A DNA stretch of 15,542 nucleotides. Source: an uncultured Phycisphaerales bacterium. GTDB taxonomy: Bacteria > Planctomycetota > Phycisphaerae > Sedimentisphaerales > Anaerobacaceae. Every line of letters starts with the position of its first letter. Position 1 is the first letter of the stretch. Shown here piece after piece: positions 1 to 6,472 of this stretch. The stretch spans positions 1 to 15,542 of the forward strand of contig CALMMH010000379.1 in the NCBI GenBank assembly GCA_937868145.1, written 5' to 3'. Under the pieces are notes generated by a model. That model saw only the letters and a program-made list of their open reading frames with translations. It was not told where the DNA came from and searched no databases. The translations under genes were made by a program, and so were the position numbers.

Positions 1-867
1 GCCGCCGATGGGCTCGAACATGCTCACGCCCTCGGGATTGATGTTGCCGCCGGCCGCGATGCCCATGCCGCCCTGGATCATGGCGCCCAGGTCCGTGATG
101 ATGTCGCCGAACAGGTTGCCGGTGACGATCACGTCGAACCACTCGGGATTCTTCACGAACCACATCGTCGTGGCGTCCACGTGATAGTATTCGCGGTTGA
201 TGTCGGGGTACTGGGCCTTGCCCATCTCGTGGAAGGCCCGCTCCCACAGCCCGTAGATGTACGTCAGGACGTTGGTCTTGCCGCACAGCGCCAGCGTGTT
301 CTTCTCGCCCCGGCCGCGGGCCTTCTTGCCGTGCTTCTTCGCGTATTCGAAGGCGTACTTCAGGCAGCGGTCCACCTGGAAGCGGGAGTAGACCGACGAC
401 TGCACCGCGATCTCGTTCGGCGTGCCCTTCATGGTGACGCCGCCGGTGCCGGTGTAGGCGTCGCCCGAGTTCTCGCGGACCACGACAAAGTCGATGTCCT
501 CGGGGCCCTTGTTCTTCAAAGGCGTCTCGACGCCGGGATAGAGCTTGACCGGACGCAGATTGATGTATTGGTCCAGCTCGAACCGGGCCTTCAACAGAAT
601 GCCCTTCTCGAGAATGCCGGGCGCCACGTCCGGATGGCCGATCGCGCCGAGCAGGATCGCGTCAAATTTGCGAAGCTCCTCGACCGCGCTGTCGGGCAGC
701 GTCTCGCCCGTACGTTTGTACCGCTCGCCGCCAAAGTCGAAATTCGTCAGATCGACCTTGAACTTGAATTTGTCGGCCGTCACTTTGAGCACCTTGACCG
801 CCTCGGCAATCACTTCCGGCCCTGTCCCATCTCCGGGAACCACCGCAATCTTATATGTCTTTGCCAT
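1..867 (-). CDS. leuB: 3-isopropylmalate dehydrogenase, partial (C-terminus beyond window)
   Basis: This enzyme oxidatively decarboxylates 3-isopropylmalate to 2-ketoisocaproate with NAD, the third step of leucine synthesis, in the cytoplasm. The 289 visible residues start with an NAD-fold strand and a PGDGTGPEV loop (11-19). They include the substrate-binding helix with R95 and R105 (NLRPVKLYPG), R131 in RENSGDAYTG, K197 in CGKTNV, D231, and the metal-binding D255/D259 in NLFGDIITD. The usual family length is about 350, so some 60 residues lie outside the window. The ATG at 867 follows an AAAGGAAA Shine-Dalgarno-like stretch. The motif after the active-site RE (N-S-G-D-A-Y) differs from the RELTGG of the E. 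coli type and resembles the actinobacterial-style branch as I recall it. Related isocitrate or tartrate dehydrogenases share the fold; the leuA-leuC-leuD context makes LeuB by far the best call. Confidence 0.93.
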   Translation of the reverse strand, partial: MAKTYKIAVVPGDGTGPEVIAEAVKVLKVTADKFKFKVDLTNFDFGGERYKRTGETLPDSAVEELRKFDAILLGAIGHPDVAPGILEKGILLKARFELDQYINLRPVKLYPGVETPLKNKGPEDIDFVVVRENSGDAYTGTGGVTMKGTPNEIAVQSSVYSRFQVDRCLKYAFEYAKKHGKKARGRGEKNTLALCGKTNVLTYIYGLWERAFHEMGKAQYPDINREYYHVDATTMWFVKNPEWFDVIVTGNLFGDIITDLGAMIQGGMGIAAGGNINPEGVSMFEPIGG

Positions 868-917
868 CGAACCGTTTTCCTTTCTTTGTCACACTCTCAT
901 GTTCTTTTCTCGAAGAT

Positions 918-934
918 GGTGTGCAGAGCACACC
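918..934 (-). repeat. Perfect 7-bp hairpin between sulfatase gene and leuB
   Basis: GGTGTGC and GCACACC flank a 3-nt loop, 6 nt past the sulfatase stop codon and 51 nt before the leuB start. No clear U-run follows, so a classic intrinsic terminator is doubtful. It may be an RNA-stability or processing hairpin, or a copy of a dispersed intergenic palindrome. It is the only notable element in the 73-nt gap. Confidence 0.6.
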
Positions 935-940
935 CTACCG

Positions 941-2446
941 CTATCGCCCCGCCGGATCACCCTTTCGATTCGGGTTCGGCGTGGGCATCCGGGCCCCCAC
1001 CTCGCTGCGCCATTGGTGCAGCATTTGTTTCAACTCGGCGGCCTTGTCCGGCATCGCGGCCGCGAGGTCGTTCCGTTCGCCGAGGTCGTCGCGAAGATTA
1101 TACAGTTCGACGCGGCCGTTCTCATAAAATTCGATCAACTTACAGTCGCCCACGCGGACGGCTCCGCCGGGCGAGCCGCCCTGGTTGCCATAGTGCGGGT
1201 AATGCCAGTAGAAGGCCCGACGGTCCGGCCGGTTGGTCTGCTGCAAGAAGGGCCTCATGCTCCGACCGTCCACGTGCTGATCGGGCTTAAGCGGCAAACC
1301 GGCCATGTCCAGCATCGTCGGATAGAAGTCCGTGCTGATCACCGGCTCTTCACACACGCTGCCGGCAACCGTCACGCCGGGCCAGCGGACGATCATCGGC
1401 TCGCGGATGCCGCCTTCGTAGAGCCAGCCCTTGCCAGCTCGCAGCGGGAGATTGCACGTGGGGTGCCCTTCCGAGGTCGAGAGCCCGCCGTTGTCCGACA
1501 TGAAGAAAACTACCGTGTCCTTCGCCAGGTCCAGCCGGTCCAATGCGTCGAGTACTTTGCCCACAGCCTGGTCCATCGCCTCGACCATTCCCGCATACAC
1601 GGCGTGGTCCTGCACGAACCGAACCTCTCGCTCGCCCTCCTTGCCCCAGTCGAGCCCTTCGTGCTTGACCTGCTTCGCCTTCTCCTCGTACTTGGCCTTG
1701 AGGTCCTCGCGAGCCATCAACGGCGTGTGGACAGAGTAGAAGGACAAGTACGCCAGGAACGGCCGGTCCTTGCCGACCTCGATGAATCGGCACGTCTCGG
1801 TCGCCAGGCGATCGGGCAGATGCTCGCCGTCGGGACCATCAGGCAGCCTTGGATTGCCATAGGGCGAAAAGTACTTCTTGCCGCCATAGGGCCCGCCCCG
1901 ATCGCAACCGCCCTTGTTGACGTCGAAGCCCTGGTCCTCCGGCCAGTATCCCTCGGGTCCCAAGTGCCACTTGCCCGCGAAGAAGGTCGCATAGCCGTGC
2001 TCTTTGAGAGCCTCGGCGATCGTCACTTCTCCCAGCGGCAGTCGATCGTCGTACCGAGCGGGCAGCAGCGGTTTGTCCTTCGTCCAGTGCTTGTCGACCG
2101 TGTCCGGCTGCGGGGCCCCGAAGTAATCGGTCGTCCGCAAACGAGCCGGGTATTTGCCCGTCAGGATGCTGGCCCGCGTGGGCGAGCAGACGGGACAGGC
2201 GGCGTACGCGTTCGTGAATCGCATGGACTGCGCCGCAAGCCGATCGATATTGGGCGTTTCGTAGAATGTGCTGCCATAGCATCCCAAGTCCTTCCAGCCG
2301 AGGTCGTCGACCAGGAAGAACACAAAGCTCGGCTTGCGGCGCATCGTATCATGACGGCCGAGACCCACGCGGGCGCAGAACCCCAGGATCGCCGTGGTGC
2401 CGGCGGCCTTAAGGAACTCTCGTCTGTTGAGAACACTCCCGCTCAT
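941..2446 (-). CDS. Tat-exported formylglycine-type sulfatase
   Basis: A 501-residue type I sulfatase, predicted to hydrolyse sulfate esters outside the cytoplasm. The N-terminus has a twin-arginine signal (NRREFLKAAG, R8/R9) followed by a hydrophobic stretch. The metal-binding D47/D48 (FLVDDLG) come next, then the CSPTR motif (C87-R91), whose cysteine is converted to formylglycine, then GKWHLG (K159, H161), H240, D318/N319 in MSDNGG and K339. All expected catalytic residues are present and the length fits the family. The start at 2446 has an AAGGG sequence 9 nt upstream and gives a complete Tat signal. The gene lies 19 nt after leuD and 73 nt before leuB, in the operon's direction, although sulfatases have no role in leucine synthesis. 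The substrate cannot be told from sequence; sulfated polysaccharide is likely by analogy with other secreted bacterial sulfatases. No formylglycine-generating or maturase gene lies in the window. Confidence 0.93.
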   Translation of the reverse strand: MSGSVLNRREFLKAAGTTAILGFCARVGLGRHDTMRRKPSFVFFLVDDLGWKDLGCYGSTFYETPNIDRLAAQSMRFTNAYAACPVCSPTRASILTGKYPARLRTTDYFGAPQPDTVDKHWTKDKPLLPARYDDRLPLGEVTIAEALKEHGYATFFAGKWHLGPEGYWPEDQGFDVNKGGCDRGGPYGGKKYFSPYGNPRLPDGPDGEHLPDRLATETCRFIEVGKDRPFLAYLSFYSVHTPLMAREDLKAKYEEKAKQVKHEGLDWGKEGEREVRFVQDHAVYAGMVEAMDQAVGKVLDALDRLDLAKDTVVFFMSDNGGLSTSEGHPTCNLPLRAGKGWLYEGGIREPMIVRWPGVTVAGSVCEEPVISTDFYPTMLDMAGLPLKPDQHVDGRSMRPFLQQTNRPDRRAFYWHYPHYGNQGGSPGGAVRVGDCKLIEFYENGRVELYNLRDDLGERNDLAAAMPDKAAELKQMLHQWRSEVGARMPTPNPNRKGDPAGR

Positions 2447-2465
2447 CGGTCCGGCCCTTGTGAAC

Positions 2466-2951
2466 TCAGATGCCCGCTTTCATGATATGGTTGAGCAGGC
2501 CGCCGTCGTGGATGATCTCCAGCGCGAAGTCCGGCAGCGGCATGAACTTGATCTTGGCCTTGGTCGTCTTGTCCCGGATCACGCCGGCGTCGTAGTCGAT
2601 CTCGACCTCGTCGCCGTCTTTGATCTTGTCCACCGCCTCGGCCGACTCGATCAGGTAGAACCCGCAGTCGATCGCGTTGCGATAGAAGATCCGTGCGAAC
2701 GACCTGGCGATCACAGTCCCCACCTTGGCGCCGCGAATCGCCCAGACCGCATGCTCCCGGCTGGACCCGCATCCGAAGTCGTCGCCCGCGACGATCACGT
2801 CGCCGGGTTTGGCCTTCTTCACAAAATCCTTGTCCAGGTCCTCCATGCAATACTTCGCCAATTCGGCTTCGTTGTCCGTATTCAAGTACCGAGCGGGGAT
2901 GATCTCGTCGGTATTGATATGATCGCGCTTATAGACATGTGCTTTTGCCAT
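2466..2951 (-). CDS. leuD: 3-isopropylmalate dehydratase small subunit
   Basis: This 161-residue protein is the swivel subunit that pairs with LeuC to isomerise 2-isopropylmalate to 3-isopropylmalate. It shows DHINTDEIIPARYLNT (10-25), GDDFGCGSSREHA (56-68) and SFARIFYRNAIDCGF (84-98), which are the aconitase-swivel motifs. It is the short form found in archaea and many bacteria rather than the roughly 200-residue E. coli form. The YLNT loop (22-25) lies where related enzymes set substrate choice; homoaconitases typically have YLRT there, and this protein has Asn instead of Arg. The ATG at 2951 has GAGG 5 nt upstream and lies 11 nt after the leuC stop, so the two subunits are probably translated together. 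The stop is a TGA at 2466. Confidence 0.96.
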   Translation of the reverse strand: MAKAHVYKRDHINTDEIIPARYLNTDNEAELAKYCMEDLDKDFVKKAKPGDVIVAGDDFGCGSSREHAVWAIRGAKVGTVIARSFARIFYRNAIDCGFYLIESAEAVDKIKDGDEVEIDYDAGVIRDKTTKAKIKFMPLPDFALEIIHDGGLLNHIMKAGI

Positions 2952-2962
2952 CTTGTCCTCGC

Positions 2963-4225
2963 TTACAGGTACTTTCTGGGATCGGTGAGTTTGCCTTCGA
3001 CCGCGCTGGCCGCGACGGTCGCGGGGCTGCCCAGGTAGACTTCGCTCTTGGGACTGCCCATCCGGCCGACGAAGTTGCGGTTCGTCGTGCTGATGCACTT
3101 CTCGCCGGCGGCCAGGATGCCCATGAAGCCGCCCAGGCACGCGCCGCAGGTCGGGGCCGAGATCACGCAGCCGGCCTCGTAGAACACATCGAACAGGCCT
3201 TCGTCCTTCGCCTGCTTCCAGATCTCCGGCGTCGCAGGCACCACGATCGTGCGGATCGCCACTTCTTTGCCCTTCATGATCCCGGCGGCGATGCGAAGAT
3301 CCTCGATCCGGCCGTTCGTGCAACTGCCGATGTAGGCCTGGTCCATCGCCTTGCCCTTGCACTGGCCGATGGGCACTGCATTGCTGGGCAAGTGCGGCTG
3401 GGCCACCATGGGCTCCAGCTTCGAGCAGTCGAACACCTCCGTCGAAAGGTACTCGGCGTCCGGGTCGGACTCGAACACGGTGTAGTCCTTGACGTCTTTC
3501 AAGTGCGAATCCAGGTACGCCTTGGTCACCGCGTCGAACCCGATGATGCCGTTCTTGGCCCCGGCCTCGATGGCCATGTTGGTCATCGTCATGCGGGCCT
3601 CCATCGTCATTTCCTTCAGCGTCGGTCCCACGAACTCCATCGCCCGGTAGAGCGCGCCGTCGGTGCCGATCCGCCCGATCACCGCGAGGATCACATCCTT
3701 GCTGTAGACCCCGTGCGGCAGCGAGCCGTTGAGCACGAACTTCATCGAAGCAGGCACCTTGAACCAGAGCTTTCCGGTCGCGATGGACGCGGCCAGGTCG
3801 GTCGAACCGATGCCGGTGCTGAACGCCGCCAGGGCGCCATAGGTGCAGGTGTGCGAGTCGCCGCCCACGATGACCTCGCCCGGCCGGATGTGGCCCTGCT
3901 CGGGCAGGATCGCATGGCAGACGCCCGCCCGGCCCAACTTGTAGTAGTGCTTGATCTTGTGGCGTTTGGCCCACTCGTCCAGCCTCTTGTGGAGCTCGGC
4001 GCTCTTGATGTCCTTGGCCGGCTGGAAGTGGTCCGGCGTCACCACGATCTTGTTCGGATCGAACACGCGGTCGATCCCTTTTTCCACGAGCATCGTAATC
4101 GCCGGCGGCGTCGTCACATCGTGACACATCACCACGTCGATCTTGGCGTCCACCAACTGCCCCGGCACGACCGTCTTCTCCCCCGCCGCCCGGGCCAGGA
4201 TCTTTTCTGTTATCGTCATTCCCAT
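2963..4225 (-). CDS. leuC: 3-isopropylmalate dehydratase large subunit (4Fe-4S)
   Basis: This 420-residue aconitase-family catalytic subunit works with LeuD. The iron-sulfur cluster ligands are C302 (GSCTNGR) and C360/C363 (PTCGACLGG). Other family motifs are MCHDVTTP (33-40), GGDSHTCTYG (121-130) and TGIGSTD (137-143). The length is that of the short archaeal/homoaconitase-like LeuC class, matching the short LeuD next to it. The start at 4225 has AGAGG about 9 nt upstream; an in-frame ATG two codons later (4219) is an alternative. It is the second structural gene of the operon, 62 nt after leuA, and it overlaps no other gene. Homoaconitate or methylmalate activity cannot be excluded from sequence, but neighbouring leuA and leuB point to leucine. 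Confidence 0.96.
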   Translation of the reverse strand: MGMTITEKILARAAGEKTVVPGQLVDAKIDVVMCHDVTTPPAITMLVEKGIDRVFDPNKIVVTPDHFQPAKDIKSAELHKRLDEWAKRHKIKHYYKLGRAGVCHAILPEQGHIRPGEVIVGGDSHTCTYGALAAFSTGIGSTDLAASIATGKLWFKVPASMKFVLNGSLPHGVYSKDVILAVIGRIGTDGALYRAMEFVGPTLKEMTMEARMTMTNMAIEAGAKNGIIGFDAVTKAYLDSHLKDVKDYTVFESDPDAEYLSTEVFDCSKLEPMVAQPHLPSNAVPIGQCKGKAMDQAYIGSCTNGRIEDLRIAAGIMKGKEVAIRTIVVPATPEIWKQAKDEGLFDVFYEAGCVISAPTCGACLGGFMGILAAGEKCISTTNRNFVGRMGSPKSEVYLGSPATVAASAVEGKLTDPRKYL

Positions 4226-4249
4226 CGTTCTATGCCTCTTCGTATTTCG

Positions 4250-4267
4250 GATCTCAGATCTGAGATC
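4250..4267. repeat. Perfect 18-bp palindrome in the leuA-leuC gap
   Basis: GATCTCAGATCTGAGATC is a perfect palindrome, followed directly by an overlapping 10-bp palindrome, TGAGATCTCA (4261-4270). The word GAGATC/GATCTC is repeated head-to-tail. As RNA it could form a hairpin between two cistrons, which may tune relative expression or be a neutral dispersed repeat. There is no U-run, so termination is unlikely. Confidence 0.7.
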
Positions 4268-4287
4268 TCAAATTACCTTGCTCCCGT

Positions 4288-5844
4288 CTACAACTGCACC
4301 TTCACTTGCGGATGCTCGTCTGTCCCTTGCGCCGCCACCATCCGGTTGACTGCGTCCACATAGGCCTTGGCGCTGGCCTCGATGATGTCCGTCGAAACGC
4401 CCCGGCCGATGAAGGTCCGATCGTTCTCGCGAATGCGGACCGTCGCCTCGCCCATGGCCTCGGTGCCGCCGGTGATCGCGCGGATCGAGTACTCCTCGAG
4501 CTTGGGCCTCAGATCCATCGCCCGCCGGATCGCCTCGTAGGCGGCGTCGACCGGTCCATCGCCATAGGCGACCGCGATCTTCATCTCGCCCTTGATCCGC
4601 ATCTTCACGCTGGCGGTCGGGAGCGTCCCGGTGCCGGAGGCGACGTGAAGATACTCCAGCACGTAGACCTGCTCGATCACACGTTTCTCGGCATTGACCA
4701 GGGCCGCCACGTCCTCGTCGAACACTTCCTTCTTCTTGTCCGCGATCTCGATGAACCGCTGGTACGCCTGCTCGATCTCCTCCTTCGTGAGCTTGTAGCC
4801 GAGCTGTTTGCAGCGGTCGGCGAAGCCCGCCCGGCCGGTGTGGCGGCCGAGGACCATTCGAGAGCCGCCCAGGCCGATCGTCTCGGGCGTCATGATTTCG
4901 TACGTCGTCCGCTCCTTGAGGATGCCGTCCACGTGGATGCCCGACTCGTGCGCGAAGGCGTTGGCGCCGACAATCGCTTTGTTCGGCTGAATCACGAAAC
5001 CCGTGAGCTGCGAGACCAACTGGCTCGTCCGGTAGATCTCCTTGGTGTTGATGTTCGTCGACATGCCGCCGGCGCCGAAGAAGTCTTGGCGGGTTCGGAT
5101 CGCCATGACGACCTCTTCCATCGCGGCGTTGCCCGCCCGCTCGCCCAGGCCGTTGACGGTGCACTCGACCTGCCGGGCGCCGTTCCGCACGCCGGCCAGC
5201 GAGTTGGCGACCGCCATGCCCAAGTCATTGTGGCAATGGGTGCTGATCACGCACTTGTCGATGCCTTTGACGTCGCTCTTGAGCCTGGCGATGATCTGCC
5301 CGTACTCGTAGGGCAGCACGTATCCGACCGTGTCCGGGATGTTGAGCGTCGTGGCGCCGGCTTCGATCACCGCCGCGAGGACCTCGATGAGGAACGGGAT
5401 TTCGCTGCGGCAGGCGTCCTCCGGCGAGAACTCGATATCGTCGGTGAAGTTCTTGCAGCACTTGATCGCATCGACCGCCATCTTGAGGACCTGGGCCGGC
5501 TCTTTCTTGAGCTTGTGCTTCATGTGGATCGGCGACGTTGCGATGAACGTGTGGATTCGTTTCTTCTTGGCCGCGGCCAGGGCCTTGCCCGCCGACTCGA
5601 TGTCGAGCGCATTGGCGCGGGCCAGCGCAGCGATCGTCGGACCTTTAATCTGCTCGCAGACGAGCCGGGTCGCCTCGAACTGGGCGGGCGAAGAGATCGG
5701 GAAGCCCGCTTCGATGATATCCACGCCGAGCACGGCCAGTTGCCGGGCGATCTCAAGCTTCTGCGGGATCGACATGGCCGCCCCGGGCGACTGCTCTCCG
5801 TCGCGAAGGGTCGTATCGAAAATCAATACTTTTTCACCAGACAT
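4288..5844 (-). CDS. leuA: 2-isopropylmalate synthase
   Basis: This enzyme condenses acetyl-CoA with 2-ketoisovalerate, the committed and normally leucine-inhibited step of leucine synthesis. The 518 residues fit the family. The N-terminal TIM barrel carries FDTTLRDGEQSPG (9-21, with catalytic R14 and metal-binding D15), NIPDTVGY (168-175) and the metal-binding THCHND (H203, H205), then GLGERAGN (232-239). A linker with HESGIHVDG (299-307) leads to a C-terminal LeuA regulatory domain at about 390-512, which suggests that leucine feedback inhibition is kept. The start at 5844 has GGAG 8 nt upstream (5853-5856). It is the first structural gene of the operon, preceded by a leader ORF, folded elements and a promoter. 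Homocitrate or citramalate synthases share the barrel; the downstream leuCD and leuB decide the call. Confidence 0.96.
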   Translation of the reverse strand: MSGEKVLIFDTTLRDGEQSPGAAMSIPQKLEIARQLAVLGVDIIEAGFPISSPAQFEATRLVCEQIKGPTIAALARANALDIESAGKALAAAKKKRIHTFIATSPIHMKHKLKKEPAQVLKMAVDAIKCCKNFTDDIEFSPEDACRSEIPFLIEVLAAVIEAGATTLNIPDTVGYVLPYEYGQIIARLKSDVKGIDKCVISTHCHNDLGMAVANSLAGVRNGARQVECTVNGLGERAGNAAMEEVVMAIRTRQDFFGAGGMSTNINTKEIYRTSQLVSQLTGFVIQPNKAIVGANAFAHESGIHVDGILKERTTYEIMTPETIGLGGSRMVLGRHTGRAGFADRCKQLGYKLTKEEIEQAYQRFIEIADKKKEVFDEDVAALVNAEKRVIEQVYVLEYLHVASGTGTLPTASVKMRIKGEMKIAVAYGDGPVDAAYEAIRRAMDLRPKLEEYSIRAITGGTEAMGEATVRIRENDRTFIGRGVSTDIIEASAKAYVDAVNRMVAAQGTDEHPQVKVQL

Positions 5845-5864
5845 TGTTGGCTCTCCAAAAGGGA

Positions 5865-5921
5865 AGTTGCCAGTTGACTGTTGTCAGCAGACTGTGAACT
5901 GAGAACTGCCGACTGGGAACT
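5865..5921. repeat. CAGTT/AACTG word-repeat palindrome upstream of leuA
   Basis: The 57-nt stretch is built almost entirely from variants of AGTT, ACTG and CAGT in both orientations. Its ends form an inverted repeat, AGTTGCCAGT (5865-5874) against ACTGGGAACT (5912-5921), with one mismatch. It lies 9 nt upstream of the leuA Shine-Dalgarno sequence, inside the presumed leader RNA. It may be a dispersed intergenic repeat, or it may fold within the leader. Confidence 0.65.
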
Positions 5922-5927
5922 CAAATC

Positions 5928-5967
5928 GTAGCGGGCCATTATGCCGTAATCGAGGCCGAAACGCTAC
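5928..5967 (-). promoter_or_regulatory. Bulged 14-bp hairpin in the leuA leader RNA
   Basis: On the + strand, GTAGCGGGCCATTA (5928-5941) can pair with TAAT (5947-5950), GGCC (5954-5957) and CGCTAC (5962-5967), giving stems of 4, 4 and 6 bp separated by one-sided bulges of 3 and 4 nt, with a 5-nt TGCCG loop. It lies between the leader ORF and leuA in the minus-strand transcript. No U-run follows, so it is not an obvious terminator. An attenuation or processing structure is possible; the function is inferred. Confidence 0.45.
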
Positions 5968-6017
5968 CGTTTTACGTAAGTACAGGAAATCAAATGGGTT
6001 GTGGTGATTCGGTTCTA

Positions 6018-6034
6018 TGCGCCTCAGCGGCGCA
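6018..6034 (-). promoter_or_regulatory. Hairpin over the end and stop codon of the leader ORF
   Basis: In the minus-strand RNA, TGCGCC and GGCGCA form a perfect 6-bp stem around a 5-nt loop that contains the leader ORF's TGA. The stem starts inside the last of three consecutive CTG leucine codons. A ribosome stalled on these codons would melt this hairpin, while one reaching the stop codon would also cover it. This is the geometry expected of leader-peptide control, but the mechanism is inferred. Confidence 0.45.
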
Positions 6035-6101
6035 GCAGCAGAGCCAGCCGGCCGATGAGGCCGTTAATGTGGATGAGATGAATTGTGCTGCTGATACCCA
6101 T
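6024..6101 (-). CDS. Candidate leucine-operon leader peptide (25 aa)
   Basis: This short ORF lies about 180 nt upstream of leuA, in the same direction and just after a good promoter. Of 25 residues, six are leucine and five isoleucine, and it ends in GRLALLLRR followed by TGA, with three CTG codons in a row and two more close by. A hairpin overlaps its end. Leader peptides rich in the end-product amino acid are known ahead of leu and ilv operons in many bacteria, where ribosome stalling on scarce aminoacyl-tRNA switches expression of the downstream genes. No Shine-Dalgarno sequence precedes the ATG; the predicted transcript begins only 3-6 nt upstream, so translation would be nearly leaderless. 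The peptide itself probably has no function. The alternative is a chance ORF, since short frames are common. Confidence 0.5.
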   Translation of the reverse strand: MGISSTIHLIHINGLIGRLALLLRR

Positions 6102-6111
6102 AGTTGTCACA

Positions 6112-6139
6112 AGTATACCTATCGACCGAACGAATGCAA
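6112..6139 (-). promoter_or_regulatory. Sigma-70-like promoter for the leucine operon
   Basis: Read on the minus strand, TTGCAT (6134-6139) and TATACT (6112-6117) are separated by 16 bp and match the -35 and -10 consensus in 4 and 5 of 6 positions. Transcription would start near 6104-6107, immediately before the leader ORF ATG at 6101. It is the best promoter-like match I see upstream of leuA. An extra CATAAT hexamer at 5938-5943 lacks a good -35 partner. Confidence 0.5.
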
Positions 6140-6185
6140 GACTTTTCAAGAAAAATTCATCCCTGTGTCACGCCCCCCCTGTCCG

Positions 6186-6246
6186 TGGCACGTGGCATGT
6201 TCGATTCCTGAGGTCAAAGACCGGAGACGCCACATGCCACGTGCCA
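6186..6246. repeat. Perfect 15-bp inverted repeat with 31-nt loop
   Basis: TGGCACGTGGCATGT (6186-6200) and ACATGCCACGTGCCA (6232-6246) are exact reverse complements. Each arm carries the word GGCA twice (GGCACGTGGCATG), so the arms look like expanded short-word repeats. The intervening 31 nt contain no recognised gene. No U-run follows on either strand. It may be a small non-autonomous mobile or dispersed palindrome, or a processed RNA hairpin; it lies upstream of the leu promoter. Confidence 0.7.
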
Positions 6247-6346
6247 AACACACAGAGGCCGTCAGGTTTTTCCTCACGTGTCCCCAAAGCGGGCGACAAT
6301 ACAATCTGTTGTTCTCCGTTGGCCGGCGGGAAAAGAAAGGGTCGTC

Positions 6347-6457
6347 ATGCATCGCGTTCAGAACATCCAAGGCATCGTCCGATGCGGCTTGTGCGTCTCC
6401 TGCGGCGCGTGCGTCAGCGCAGCGCCCGAGGGGACGATGCGCCTGGTCCTCCTCACA
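6347..6457 (+). pseudogene. Truncated FrhB-like iron-sulfur protein gene (N-terminal remnant)
   Basis: An ATG with an AAAGG Shine-Dalgarno stretch 6 nt upstream opens a frame whose first 35 or so residues read like the start of the coenzyme F420 hydrogenase/dehydrogenase beta-subunit family: VQNIQGIVRCGLCVSCGACV followed by SAAPEGTMRL. The 4Fe-4S signature CxxCxxCxxxCP is damaged, because the last cysteine is replaced by Ala26 (C16, C19 and C22 remain, plus C13). After about residue 35 the family resemblance ends, and the frame runs on antisense through the lyase-like gene that stops at 6473. Full-length members have several hundred residues, so this is best read as the 5' stump of a gene lost by deletion. 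A short functional iron-sulfur peptide is much less likely. The end coordinate is approximate. Confidence 0.55.
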
Positions 6458-6472
6458 ACGACTCTTCGCCTG

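Larger units (their letters stand above)
5845..6472. other. 628-nt gap upstream of leuA: leader region, repeats and gene remnant
   Basis: This stretch has no intact conventional gene. From left to right it holds the leuA ribosome-binding site (5853-5856), a word-repeat palindrome (5865-5921), a bulged hairpin (5928-5967), a leader ORF with its own hairpin (6018-6101), a minus-strand promoter (6112-6139), a 15-bp inverted repeat (6186-6246) and a plus-strand fragment of an iron-sulfur gene (from 6347). Open frames crossing it on both strands otherwise lack recognisable protein motifs. Confidence 0.75.

Noticed and set aside
545..2485. 646-residue plus-strand open frame opposite leuB and the sulfatase
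   Set aside because: It is antisense to two genes with clear catalytic motifs, has no recognisable domains, and is of the kind GC-rich codon use produces.
4250..4270. Palindrome as a transcription terminator within the leucine operon
   Set aside because: There is no U-run, and the downstream genes need leuA transcription; it is more simply a repeat.
4306..5877. 523-residue plus-strand open frame opposite leuA
   Set aside because: Antisense shadow of leuA; no motif and no supporting ribosome-binding site.
5845..6107. T-box or other named riboswitch upstream of leuA
   Set aside because: I find no T-box sequence, specifier loop or terminator with U-run; a leader-peptide arrangement fits better.
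6146..6370. 74-residue minus-strand ORF across the 15-bp inverted repeat
   Set aside because: Much of it is translated repeat sequence, and it has no recognised motif or ribosome-binding site that I can see.
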